A DNA stretch of 64,000 nucleotides from the NCBI GenBank assembly GCA_947568835.1, contig OX387603.1, positions 12,052,651-12,116,650 of the forward strand, given 5' to 3'. The notes under the pieces are model-generated. The model did not search any database and was not told the origin of the DNA. It saw nothing but the letters and a program-made list of their open reading frames with translations. Below are positions 37,601-49,600 of the stretch, in pieces (within the stretch, counting starts at the first letter, position 1; every line of letters begins with the position of its first letter). The translations under genes were made by a program, and so were the position numbers. The DNA comes from Protonemura montana (taxonomy: Eukaryota; Arthropoda; Insecta; Plecoptera; Nemouridae).

Positions 37601-40600
37601 TTGGTTAGACCGACAGATGTCGTTTCAATTCCAGAGAGCGACTTATCCTGTTCGGAGACGGAGTATCCACCTCGATGGACATGCAGAAGATCGCAACGAT
37701 AGTAGCACACGAATTCTCTCACCAGTGGTTCGGTGATCTCGTCACTCCAGTCTGGTGGAAATATCTCTGGCTGAACGAAGGGTTCGCCACTTACTTTGAG
37801 CACTACGCAATGGCTGAGGTGGGCAATGCTTCAAATGGACCTCTTTATAATTTTGCTCTGAACTGCGGGTGTGTCTTAATATGCAGGTCATGCTGTGATT
37901 CCTAGCTAACAAAAGAACCACTGTCCGTTTAAGGTCCACAAGGACCGTCTAAGTGGGCCCCACAGGGCTTCAGCTTGGCTGCCCACTTTGGCTCCGTATA
38001 AAATTTCATATTGGCCAGTCTTGAACCTCACTAGGGCCAGCACACACTTTGCCTGTTCTGATCCAGCCAGCCGCTTCTGTCGCACGCTATGCGCCCCGAG
38101 ATTCCGTGTGATACCCAGCTCCAGACCGTGCGTAGCCCGGCCACAGTCCGATAGCCCACCCGTAGCCCATCCAAAGGTCGTTCACAGCCCGGTCGCCGCC
38201 GTACCAGTGTCCTGCTGTCTTGCCCAGCTTAACTGGCTGTATCATCCACGCATTCAAGTCACTGTCATGTTAAAAACAGCAGATCGACATTCTAGATTTT
38301 TTATTCACAGTTTAACAATGCGCGTAAGTTGCTTCTTGTCTGCTTTAAGTCAGCTCACTATGAAATTGTCATCTGCAGGCCGAAAACGAGGGTTAGTTCT
38401 GAGAGGAATAATAATGCATTTTTTGGGTGTTGGGGCGTTTAGCTGGAGCCCACATGGCGCCTGGAAGACCAATTCGTGCCCGACAACGTGCACGACGCTA
38501 TGGGCAGCGACGCGTCGCAGTCGTCGCACCCAATGTCCTTTGACGTCGCGACTCCTGACCAGATCGCGTCGCTCTTTGACTCCATCACTTACGCTAAAGG
38601 TTGCCGATTAGAACTAATTCCACAGACCCATAAGCTTGTCGTAAATGACCCTGATCTGGTTTTCAACTCAACCTCCTCAGATGCCATCTGTCTTCTACAG
38701 TTATTAAATTAAATGTCAGGAGAGACCAGAATGAATAAAATTGTACTTCTTTAAATATATTTGGAGAATTTGCAGCATATACCTAATTGAAAACCTCGTT
38801 AGTATTTTTTCAAAGATTGTCTTATGGACTTTTATTTTATTATGGCTTTTAGACTCATGTCTACTTGATTTATCCTAATTTTATTGTTTTCTTATTTATT
38901 ATTTGAGTCTAGGAATTCCTATGCTGAATTATCCTATGGCAATTGGTTCTTGCAGCTGGATCGGTACTGCGAATGCTCAGATACATTCTCTCAGGCGATA
39001 CCTTCCGTACTGGACTCAACCGATACCTTGTCAGCAAGTATGTTTCGATTCACATTTAATAATTAACAGCTTTCAAACAAAGTTCTGAAGACTATGAAAC
39101 ACAAAATCCCCAATTTTGCATACACACCAAAGTACCCCTCACGATATTTCAAACATTTGATATATTTGTCAGTCATAAAGACTTTTACCCCCATCTAGGG
39201 GGAGGGTTGTGAACGCTCTCTGGGAAAATATCAGCGCATCGACCAACAGCCCGCTTTTTTCCTAAGTTCATACAGCAACGCCGACCCTGATGACCTTTTC
39301 GAGATACTAAACGACCAGTATCACATCGATCACCCTGAAATCACCGATGTGGACATCCGGGCCGTGATGAACACGTGGACCCTTCAGATGGGGTACCCAG
39401 TGGTCACCGTCAACCGCAGCTACGTAGACAACACCGCCCAGCTCACTCAGGTAGCTCAATAGGTCATTCTGAGGTACGATAGTTCATTTTAAGTTTTCGA
39501 GTATTTTACTCCACGAATTGTTGCTGAAATATAAACATTTTGTTTTCAAAAATGCCAACCCGTTAGATGATAGACCAACTGCAACATAAAAATGATCTCA
39601 ATTGCAAGACTAGCACCTAAGCAAGCAGAAGACAACAAAGTAAAGAACTATTGAACTAGAAACTAACCGATAGGATCTTTTATATTAATGTGACTCTTCT
39701 TTCTTTTCGCTGAACTACAAAGCCTTTTCTTAGCTGATCTTTTGTTTATCCAGGACCGATTCCTCCTAAACAAGATCGAGGACCACAACGACACACATCT
39801 CTACCAGTGGAACATTCCTCTGACCTATACGACCGGGGATGCCCCTAACTTCGATGATACCGACCCGCGAGACTGGTTAAATGTCGAAGTTAACTTAAAG
39901 GTCATCGACAACCTACCTGCCGACCAATGGGTGCTCTTCAATATTCGAGAGACTGGTAAATCTTCGTGTAACAGCTGTTATATTTGCCGAAATAGTTATA
40001 AATATCTATCAAAATCGTGGATCCTCTGTCATCAGGCTATTACCGCGTGAACTACGATGATGCCAACTGGGCGCTGCTCTCCGCGCAGCTTGACAGCGAG
40101 CAGTATGAAGTGGTACACCCCGTGAGCCGTGCGCAGCTGTTGGACGACTCTTTTAACCTGGCTCGTGCAGGTCTGATCCAGTACAGTACTCCACTGACCC
40201 TCAGCCGCTATCTTGTGCGTGAAACCGACTTTGTTGCTTGGACCGCTGCCATCAACGTCTTCTCCTTCATCGATAATAAAATCAGTACTGCCTCGGAATA
40301 CGCCGTTTTCCAGGTATAAAAAAACGCCGAAACTGAAAAAGGTTTTACATTTTTGGAAAATTAGTATAACCAGTAATCCCGAACAAAATGGCGGGTACAC
40401 GATGATTTACTGCTTACTGCTTGGGTTGGTTGAGGGGGGGGGGGGGGAGGGGGCGGGCTACCAATAGGTCTAATGAATTTTGAAAAATTGGTGATATTTC
40501 ATGAAAAACTAGAGTTTCTTACCATTTTTTAGAGGGACACTACTTCTAATTCTAAGGTTGTAGAAGTAGAGGTCAGGTCGGCGTGCACCCGCTTGCATTG

Positions 40601-43600
40601 ACCACTACATCACTGAATGTAACCATGCATACAATTGTCATAAATTATGCCTCCAAAGTCAACACCTAATTTTTTCTGCGACGATCACAGGACTACATGC
40701 TGACGCTAATGGCCGAGGTGGTTGCATCTGTTGGTTTCGACGAGCAACCAAACGATGGTCACGTGCTAAAGTTGAACAGGGCGGCGACGGCAGCATGGGC
40801 ATGCCACTTTGACGAGCCCGAGTGCATCCAGCTCGCATCCGACAGACTGGCCGAGTGGATCACCACTCCGAGTGTCAACCCGTGAGTCCTAAAAGCATTG
40901 TAAACCATGCGTTGCGTAGGTCTAGGCAGGCTTTAATGCCTCTAGGCCAATCACAGTGCTAGGGACACTGCTGCAAGATATACAACTCGCTGTTTGTTGA
41001 GCAAGAAATTCTGATTGATCGATTTGTAAATTTTAGTGTTTAACGACGCACTTTTTTTACATCTGGCCATGCGGCACCGGTCTAATGGCGGCGGTGAATG
41101 AGTGGACGATGATGAGGATGAACCTAACGTAGCCTCGAAGGGAGGAAGGGAAACCTGGTCGAAGAGCACCAAGGGGACTACCGACTTAACGTCCCTTCCG
41201 AAGGACGGTACAACTCAAACAGCTTGTCTCCTCCACATATCCATACCATCGAGAAGTTGATAAGCAAGGCAAATTAAGTAGTTGTACTAACTTTCTTCCC
41301 TCTAACGGTCTAACCTCTCTCCCGAACAGAACTGGTCATGTGTATGATGGTCACCCTTCCAATACCTAACTCAGCGCAGTGTTGCTTAACTTCGGTGATC
41401 TCATGAGAACCGGTGTTTTCAACAAGCCAAACCGTTTGGTCAAGAAATTCTGTTCCTTAAAAGGTACTGAATGGTTTTGTGTCATGTAAATACTTTTACA
41501 CTTGCGGTCGTCGAACGTTAGCAACAATGCCCTGAGTTAGTCGTTGAATGGGTGAACTTTTGCGGCAAGTGTTAGCAAAGGAACCTTTCGGAATGGAAAT
41601 TTAGTGTGTCCTATTTCAAAAGTAATCGGCTACTGACACCGGGTTTCCCCACCAATTGTTTCCAGTCCAATTTAGGTGCACAAGCGCACTCATCAACACC
41701 CAAACGTTTACCAGTAGTCAAGTGCACCGATATGTCATTGTGCCTACCTTAGAGGAACTGTTGAAAAGACTAAGAGCAATCTAACACCTGCAATCAAAAA
41801 TTAAAATGAGAAAAAAAAAACACTGTAATTGTTATTGTATTGCAGGATAAAGCCCGATCTGAAGAGAGGCATGTACTGCGCGGGAGTGCGCCAAGGCGAC
41901 CGTGCAACGTGGGACTTTATGTGGAGACAATACACCCTGACTAACGTCGCTACAGAGACCAGCCTCATTATCGCCGCACTTGGATGTTCCTCGGACGCAA
42001 CCATCCTGAGGGCGTAAGTGGTTCAAAACACATGCAACCATTTAGCTTTTAGTTAGTCAGAATCATAGAGCTATTGTTAAATATCCTGCTGAGCAAATGA
42101 GTCTTCAGTAGTGGCCAGGCTGTCAGTTCCAAATACCGTGGTCATCACTAGGTTAGGTACTGGGGGGGATGGGGGGGGGGGGGGGAGGGGGGTGTTTCTA
42201 ATTCTTGACCTTTAGTCTATTCACTAGTTATAGTTCTTAGATAGTTCATTCCTATCAACACTAAAACTACTACTTGGTGTTGGGGTAGCTGCAATCGCGC
42301 TTTCCTCGGGTGGGTTTAATGAGTACGTTGACTGCCTGGAAAAACCATTGCTTACCCATCCATACCCATACACGGACTACCCACTTTTCGGAATAAACTT
42401 TGCTTTTCGAGTTTTTATAGTGCAGGTTGTAGGGAGATCAAGAATTGTCGTTGCAAAACGCATTTTAAAGTTTTGCAAAGAGTATTTATTGGGCGTATAC
42501 CCTGTATATTTTTTTGGGTATACGCTCGGTGTTAAAAAGTTTTTTGGGTATACGGCGTATACCCGCGTATACCCTCGACTACACCACTGGTCTTCAGCAA
42601 GTGGTAAACGTTGCGGCCTCCCGATAGCGCTTGCAGCCGTCCTTAAAAAAATGTAATTAAATAACTACCTACTACTAAAAATGTCAATACATGTTAATGA
42701 ATCGTTGGAAGCACCATTATAAATTGATTTTGCGTAAACCAGTCTAAAATCCAAGTAATCTGCGAGAAGTAACGAAATGGAATTTTTGAAAATTTGAAAT
42801 GACTGTAAATCGTTCTTTGGGCTTGCACCATTTTTGTCGATATATTAGTTATTTGTCGATATTTTTTGCGAAGACAGTTTTACATTAGCAATGGAACTCT
42901 GACTTAACCTGTAAACCCAGTGCTTACAGCAATAATTCAGTGATGACGGGAGATGATAAAATCCACAGGCATGACAGTAATTTTGTATCTATAATCACTG
43001 AATAAAGACAATGCCATGTGTTTTGAAAGTATAATAGCTAATTAGGTACTAATAAGCTATGCAACAAGCCTGGCACAGTGAAATCAAGAAAGATTGTACT
43101 TAGGTATCGGATAGCAGTACATTGTTTGTTTGGTGGGTAGGTACTGGTTGGGCACACAAGTGGTTGAGTGTAACGATAGCATCGTGCACAGATACTAGTA
43201 TAATAACCTGCCGTTCGGCCCACTATTATAATAATGATCTTAAAATTACCTTCCCACTATTATAATAATTATATTAGAATTACCGTCCCACTATTCGTTT
43301 ATATTTTCACTTTACATTTTATAGTAATTTATGATTCTCATACTGACTGTCTGTGTATCATTTTCTTTGATCAATCATGGACAATAAACATATTATTATT
43401 ATCGTGCCTGCAGGTACTTGGAGCAAGCTGTGACAGAGAACTCAGCAATTCGAAAGCAAGATGCGTCTGCTGTCTTTTCGTCGGTCTACAACAACCCTGG
43501 CGGGGTGGACGTAGCACTGGACTACCTCATCGAGAGCTTTGAGCAGATTTCTCAGTAGTACGTTTAGTTCAAGAATCATAAGTAACAACTTTGTCTTTTT

Positions 43601-44318
43601 TTAAACATAGGAAATGCATATAGGAAATGTATATAGTTTTTTTGACTTTTAATTAGGTAAACAGGAGAAGAGCCAAGTGGAAAGAACGAAATGTAACGTA
43701 TCAAAGCTGACAAGGCTGGTTGCAAGAGTTGTAACCTTTTGGCGTCACTGAGAGTGGTCACGGATAAAATACTTTCATTTATTCATAATACATTTTTAAC
43801 AAGACACTGGGGTGATAAGACACTGGTCAAGACTTTGAAGAACAAAATAAAATTAATTGACTTGTGTACAATAAAATGTTCAATTGCATGAATTTTGCTC
43901 ACTTTCCAACAATTCAATTAACAAAACTTTGTTTTCAGCTTTGGTGGGTTTGGTGCTCTCGGCAAGCTGATCGTCAACATCGCAAACAAGTGCAACACAC
44001 AGGAGCAAGCTGACAAGGTAGACTTCCACAAACTTTGTTCTTTTATTTTTTAAAAGAATGCTTTTTATGAACTACACTTCTGATTTATTGCTCAGCTTAA
44101 CTGATATAATTTTCCATTTATTTATGTATTTTTTTCCTCGTTTTTAGCTTGAGCAGTTTGTGACAGAGAATGAGGCTGCGTTGGCGGGAGCTGCAGAGGC
44201 GGCTGCCCGCGCTGTCAACATTGTTCGCGAGAACCTCGAGTGGCAGCTGACCAACGGACAGGAGATTATCGACTGGATCAAGGGCAACCCGCTGTTCATA
44301 TCTGGAAACGTTGTTTGA
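34674..44318 (+). CDS. M1 zinc aminopeptidase (aminopeptidase N-like), secreted
   Basis: Fifteen exons: 34674-35167, 35590-35748, 36295-36469, 37026-37156, 37635-37818, 38443-38599, 38956-39037, 39267-39450, 39754-39955, 40036-40313, 40691-40881, 41846-42013, 43414-43557, 43939-44017 and 44148-44318. They give 932 residues. A signal peptide ([19 protein letters not shown]) leads into the M1 N-terminal beta domain (YRLP...[28 protein letters not shown]). The exopeptidase motif GAMEN is at 309-313, the zinc motif HEFSH at 345-349 with third ligand Glu368 ([10 protein letters not shown]), and the probable catalytic Tyr431 in ITYAKAG. The C-terminal ERAP1-like helical domain starts near GYYRVNYDD. 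The enzyme removes N-terminal residues from peptides, typically at gut or other epithelial surfaces. The C-terminus (FISGNVV) lacks a hydrophobic GPI signal, unlike many insect midgut APNs, so it may be soluble. Intron 1 most likely uses a GC donor. A poly(A) signal is at about 44573. Confidence 0.95.
37513..37548. repeat. Inverted repeat in aminopeptidase intron 4
   Basis: ACCATCTAAATCC and its exact complement GGATTTAGATGGT are separated by 10 bases, about 90 bases before exon 5. A hairpin in the pre-mRNA close to the acceptor is possible. Confidence 0.7.
38886..38930 (-). mobile_element. Tiny 3' end of a non-LTR element
   Basis: TTATTTATTATTTGAGTCTA followed by GGAATTCCTATGCTG is nearly identical to the end of the stub at 45368-45440. 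It lies just upstream of aminopeptidase exon 7. Confidence 0.5.
40434..40454 (+). repeat. Poly-G tract in aminopeptidase intron 10
   Basis: A run of about 20 bases is nearly all G, followed by GGGGGCGGGC. It could form a G-quadruplex in the transcript. Confidence 0.8.
41036..41442 (-). mobile_element. 5S rRNA-derived SINE, full length
   Basis: Reverse copy in aminopeptidase intron 11. On its own strand the head reads AAACGGTTTGGC, then TTGAAAACACCGGTTCTCAT, GAGATCACCGAAGTTAAGCA and ACACTGCGC. This parallels eukaryotic 5S rRNA (CACCGGTTCTCGTCCGATCA and CCGAAGTTAAGC). The core GTCCTTCGGAAGGGACGTTA and the tail with GTGCGTCGTTAAAC are intact, making this one of the two best copies. Confidence 0.92.
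42162..42193 (+). repeat. Poly-G tract in aminopeptidase intron 12
   Basis: Runs of 7, 15 and 6 Gs are separated by single A or T bases. This is the second such tract within 2 kb of the same gene, both on the coding strand. Confidence 0.8.
42451..42574. repeat. Cluster of GTATAC palindromes and an inverted repeat
   Basis: TTGCAAAAC and GTTTTGCAA (42451-42478) form a hairpin. Just after it, 42491-42574 holds five GGGTATACG or CGTATACCC units in both orientations, the last three nearly contiguous. It lies in aminopeptidase intron 12 and resembles the subterminal repeats of a DNA transposon. Confidence 0.6.
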
Positions 44319-45070
44319 GGATCTTTGTAATACACTGTGTGCAGCTGGCAGCTTCCAAGGAGCTGTTGATATCTACAGAGGTATGCCTGCTACATACAAA
44401 GAGGTTGCTTTACTTAAGCTATAGAAAGGAGGAGTGGGTTGCTTTGAGCGAGATACCCATTAGACAAAATGATGTATATAAAAAAATTGTAATTAAATGC
44501 CCAATGATGATCAGGTAACTGAGTTGTATTTATTGTTTTCTCCTGGCTTATTTAAATGCAAATTAACAGAAAATAAAATGTGAACACCAATAATAATTGT
44601 CTGGAAGGTTGATTGCCTCCAAAATCAGAAAATTTTGTGTAGTAGGTTACTATAGCTCAAGACTTTTGACGGGTTACGATATAGCGTTTCCCACACTTAT
44701 CAGGTTATTAACGCAACTTGCTAGAATGACTGTAACATGGGACATCCCTTTTGACAAAGAAAGTGCAAAACATGATAGTAAGCTGGCCAAAATGAATTTG
44801 TCTTCTGTCATTGGATTACACTTTCCAAAGAAATTGCAAAGTCAGCAAAAACACGGGACAATAGAGTAAATAATTATATGTACAGGAAAGGTGATCACTG
44901 CCATTTCACTTATAAGCTAAAGAAACCTGGCAACATTTATAATAAATATATAAAGATAGACTATCTTCGTTTTAATCATAGTACTTGACGTAAGAAAAAT
45001 ATTATTTCATTTGAGATTTTTAAACAGAGTCCCATAGTGAGCAAAGGCAAACATGATCCATTGGATAACA
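44319..45070. other. Convergent intergenic spacer
   Basis: This is the 3' UTR region between the aminopeptidase (+) and the FAM174-type gene (-). An AATAAA for the aminopeptidase is at about 44573. No coding or repeat structure was recognised. Confidence 0.6.
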
Positions 45071-46057
45071 TCATGAAACAAAATGATTCTTCATATCAAA
45101 TAACGTAGTTTCATCTTCTTCCTCTTCAGCCCCTAACGGAGTCATTTCAAGATCTTCGTCGTGGCTTGCCAGTAGACCATATTTGAGAGCAGCAGTTTTT
45201 TTCCGCCGCAACCTAAAGGACAATAAGTCATGGGTGTTGCATCTACATCTAGAACAAAATGCATGTGTGGATATGATATGGTGATATATTGGAAAGGTAA
45301 ATCAAGTGTAGTTTGAAAGGTAGGATAACTTAGGCCATAGAATCTGGAATCTTGAATATTGGCATTTTTTTTTATTTTTATTTATTATTTAAGTCTAGGA
45401 ATTCCTACTCTGTTGTAATACAGAGGAATGTACAGACTATACTATATTATAAGATATAAAAATATTTTAAAAAAAAAAATGAATAATAACTTCTTATGGA
45501 AATAGAAAAGGAAAAAATAATAATAATAATAATGCATGTCAATTATAATGGTAACAAATAATAAAAGCACTGATCATAATAATATTAATAAGTGTAACAT
45601 TTGCAATTTCCACTAACCTGATGTATTGGATGGTGCAATATATAAAAACTACTGCCGTGATGCCAACAGAAACAAGCAGCAAGCGTCTTAAGGCATCATA
45701 CCCTAATTTTGCAGGTTGCGGAGAGTTTTCATAATTGTTTTTAGATCCATTTCGTTCAGCTTTATCGAGCTGAGTAAGACTGGTGTTCATTTCCATTGGA
45801 ATGTGTGTTACTTCTTTATCATCAATCTTAACAGCACCATTTATATTGGAAGAAGATAGAAGGAAATGTTGTTTTTCTGTGCCTTCGTCTTTATTTGTTT
45901 TGTTATCAGCGTTTCTAGCACCTATCATTGGAAGTAATTTTGAATAATTTTGAGCAGTAGTGGCACCTACACCTGCGCAAGCATACACTATGAGGCAAGG
46001 CATTACACATATGCAGTACACTTTGATAGAATATTTGTCATTAGTACCTAATAACAT
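45071..46057 (-). CDS. FAM174-type single-pass membrane protein
   Basis: Two exons, 46057-45618 and 45212-45071 (reverse strand), encode 193 residues. After a hydrophobic N-terminal segment (signal peptide, ending near VYACAGVGA) comes a polar, Asn/Ser/Thr/Lys-rich lumenal region. One membrane helix follows (LLLVSVGITAVVFIYCTIQY), then a short cytoplasmic tail with the family hallmark: basic RLRRKK, a KYGLL element, then LEMTPLGAEEEDETTLFD. That tail identifies FAM174 (DUF1180). Vertebrate FAM174 proteins are Golgi or plasma-membrane proteins of poorly known role. The frame opens four codons upstream without ATG, so the ATG at 46057 is used; a second Met 18 codons further would leave a shorter signal. 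The gene lies head to head with the glucosylceramidase gene and probably shares a promoter region with it. Confidence 0.85.
45368..45440 (-). mobile_element. Short 3' end of a non-LTR element
   Basis: Reverse strand: YYNRVGIPRLK then stop, followed by a TAATAAATAAAAATAAA-type tail. The end is the same as at 38886-38930. It lies in the FAM174 intron. Confidence 0.55.
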
Positions 46058-46638
46058 AATGCAAAACAATCACTTCACGTTACCTAATCTATAAAACTAT
46101 AACAACACCCTCTCACGAGTTACGTTATGACAGGCACGAAGTCAACCCATAACCTATTTGCTTTCATGTCGAGTTGACACATGCAAATACTGGACCACGC
46201 AACAGCTGATTGGCTCACCGTCAAATCGCACCGCCGCCGGCTGAGGGAGTAGTGGGCCTGGCTTGTAAGGGCACGAAGCGTGTTCTTGCCTTTGATCAGA
46301 GCTTTGGTCTTCCTTGGTTTGGCCACATTTGGATAAAGAAGTATCGTTTTGTGTCATAGGTAAATTAAAAATTACTTTTAAGGTGTATATTTGAGGTCAC
46401 CTGCAGCCAGCTTATAAGAAACTTAGTTGGTATGTGCTTTTGTTCATGATTTTGTTAATCTTATCACTGACACTGGATGCACATTTTCGTGGATTTTCTG
46501 CATGCTACACATTTTAATTGCTTAATATGAAAATAAATTCTTCATATCTTTCCATTGTAATTTAAGATCCAAATTTAAGCATCACAGAATCTTAAGATAC
46601 ATTTTTTAAATAAATTGTTTATTTTCCCTTTCATGTAG
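46058..46638. promoter_or_regulatory. Probable bidirectional promoter between FAM174-type and glucosylceramidase genes
   Basis: The two start codons are 609 bases apart and the genes diverge. A CCAAT-type box (CTGATTGGCT near 46210) lies in a GC-richer patch. A donor TCATAG|GTAAAT at 46360 and an acceptor TCATGTAG at 46638 define a 5' UTR intron of the glucosylceramidase gene, so its first exon is about 46200-46359. Confidence 0.5.
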
Positions 46639-46665
46639 GTTTCTCTTGAGTGGAAAAAGGAAAAA

Positions 46666-49600
46666 ATGACTGATTTGAAACCAGGGGCTATCCCTGAATT
46701 TGGATTTAAAGTGAAACTTAACCATCGGTTTCCTGAGAAACGCCATCAGGGACTGACTCCTCGCCTCAAACAAATACCTGCTCTTATACCTCTGGTGTTG
46801 CGGTACGTTCTACAAATTTTTGGAGTTTGTGTTTTCTTCTATTTGGCCATGTTCCATTCCAAAGTTACAGAAAAAAAACTGATCAACCTTTAAATTTTTC
46901 TCAAAACCACTTTGTAATTGCAAGTTCAATGTAATTGCAAGTTTAATTGCAAAAAGGTGGGTTGGTAATACCAGAGGTAATACATTACCATACACCAATC
47001 TATTGCCAGCCCACAAACCTAGGCTGTACCTAGGACTTGTACCTAGGTCAAATCAATTTACCACCACTTTTATTAGTATTATTTTCTTATTTTTTTACAC
47101 TACAATTAATTTTAAAGCTAGGTATTAGCTAGTACTAGTACAGCCAACTGCAATAAAGAAACTAAATTGGAGAAAAAAATGGAACCAAAGAATATTTAAA
47201 CATCTCAACTGTGCATGTTCTACTTTAGGCTTATGAGACAATGTTACTATTTTTCCAGTTTCGCTTAAATTTCATAATACATTATTTTAATTGGAAAGTT
47301 AGTAATTGATACCATAATAATTGGTAGATTTTGCCAAAAATATTTCACACCACAACCGTTGAGGGTTCAAATATGTTCCAGCATTTTCTAAATAGTGATG
47401 TTTTTCCTATTTTCATCAATCAAGAACACCCTAAAGTTACATTTTTTTCTTGGTGATGAGTGAGTAGGTACAGGTCCTTACCTTGGTTTCTTGGAAATGG
47501 TACAAATGCAACTCTAAATGAATTGTCTGTTCATCTCCTTAGGTATTTGATTTATTACATAAAAATAGCATGGCAAGGAAGACGATTACTGATGGACTAT
47601 TTAAAAGTGGAACATGGAAAGCAAATTTATGGTGAGATATTAAAATTTATCCTTAAATCACTTGTTTTCAATCTCAATTTTCAAATCACTCGATGATTTG
47701 TACACGACGGCGTTTCCCAGTACTAAACATTGCTCTTTCGTGATACAGGTGCGCCATTGGGTGGAATAGGTTCTGGGACCATCGGGCGTGGGTTCAAGGG
47801 AGAGTTCTGCCGATACCAGATGATTCCAGGCATGTACGAGCATTCGACAGTCGCTGCAAATCAGTTCATCGTCACCATAAAGGATGTGACTGGAAATACA
47901 CTATACCATAGCACTCTCTCTACCTATGAGTAAGTCTGTTAGTTAAGTTAATTTTATAATTTTATAACAATTTCACAAGAGTACCACTAAACATATTTTG
48001 GTGCTTTTTCCTGTGTGTTCGACTATTTCAATTCCAATAACGGAAATTTTTCACTTAACAATACTTGCCAAAAAATCATTTCTGCTAGAAGTAAAGATAT
48101 CACTTTTAGTAATTTTGGAGAAGCCTCTTTAACAGAGTATGTTAAATGTGAAAAGTTTTAACAATCTGAGTCAATCTTAATGAAGCTTCCTAAATTATAA
48201 AGGAAAAAATACATTTGTTTGGCATTCTCAAAAAAAATGTGTCACTTTTCCAAATGGTCAAAAAGGCCAGAGGCCTCGGTGGCAAGGCAGCTCTGTCCAT
48301 CACTCTTAACCAGTCTGATGCTATTAATTATTGGACCTTTTGTTACTCTCGCCAACTGTCGAGAAATTTGTGGAAAATATTATTTCTCGACTAGTGCACC
48401 ACAAGACGACAGTTGCGCTTCGTCTCTCTTTCCTTCTTCACTAAAATCAATACACAGCCTCTAGGCACAATATTTGCATGATCTAAAGACTGTGTTTTTT
48501 TTAATGCTAAGTAAAGTTCAATGAAGGCGTACATAGTTTCCTTGCACTGATTGTCTAGGTCGTAATTTAATTTAAATCTGTCGTTGAAGGTCTACAATTT
48601 TCCGTGATAATTCATTTGTACTTTTTGCTAGCAGTGGTAAGTACACACCTTACAATATTAAATAATAATCTATTGTATTTTGATTTAATTAATGCTACCA
48701 ATTACTTTGATCAGTTCTGTAGGTTACTCATTTTAAAGTTTGCAATTTCGTTTGCAATATTTACTTATTTTTGTAGTTCTTTCTTTTCTTTAGTAGTATT
48801 TCTTTTTGCAAAGCTTTCAGATTTGACTGCGATTTACTTACTTATACGTACACTCTCAGTAAACCACTGGTATCACAACCCATTGGCGATTTTTTTTTCC
48901 AATTTTTTTAGGCAGACTCCCATTCTATCACACAATTGGCTAATCAGATTTTTTCTACAGTAAGGCGCCTTACTACCTCTCTGCGTGGCGATGGTTGATG
49001 AACGCTTCGCGCGCCAAGTACACTGCGCTTTACCCGCGGGCGTGGACCGAGTACGACCTTTCTGAACATGGCGTACGCCTCATCTGCAGGCAAATCTCTC
49101 CGGTCATTCCGCACAACTACAAGGTTGGCTATGGTGATGGGTGTTGGAGCAGTCTAATGAACCATTTCATTCTCCTTGACTATAATACTTAATTGGTTAT
49201 TGCTAAGAAAAAAGCTACTTTGAACTCTCCTTTAGGTGCTGGCAAAACCAACAATTTATTTTTTCACTTTGCATTGATATAAATGCATATTATCTTTACC
49301 TGGTGGCTGAAAAACTGATATGGAGATACTTCAAGTAGATAAGGAGCCTGTAAGAGAAGATAACAGTTCAAAACCTACTAGAGCCATTTAGCCATAAAGC
49401 TCGCCTGTTGCTAACTTAAAAATAAAAACCATCATCATGCATAGAAGATTCAATAGAAGATTCCATTTTTGGTAATCCTGAATATTCTGATATTGCCTGA
49501 CAGAGCTTCTTAATTCTGCTACCTTATGTAATAACTAATAGCAAGTTAATAAGGCTTATGAACCAGACAGAACTGCTCACCTCCATGGCATGAATTCCAG

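Noticed and set aside
39010..39042. A second GC donor (CA|GCAAGT) at aminopeptidase exon 7
   Set aside because: It leaves the wrong phase for exon 8; the overlapping GT donor (AA|GTATGT, 39037) restores the frame.
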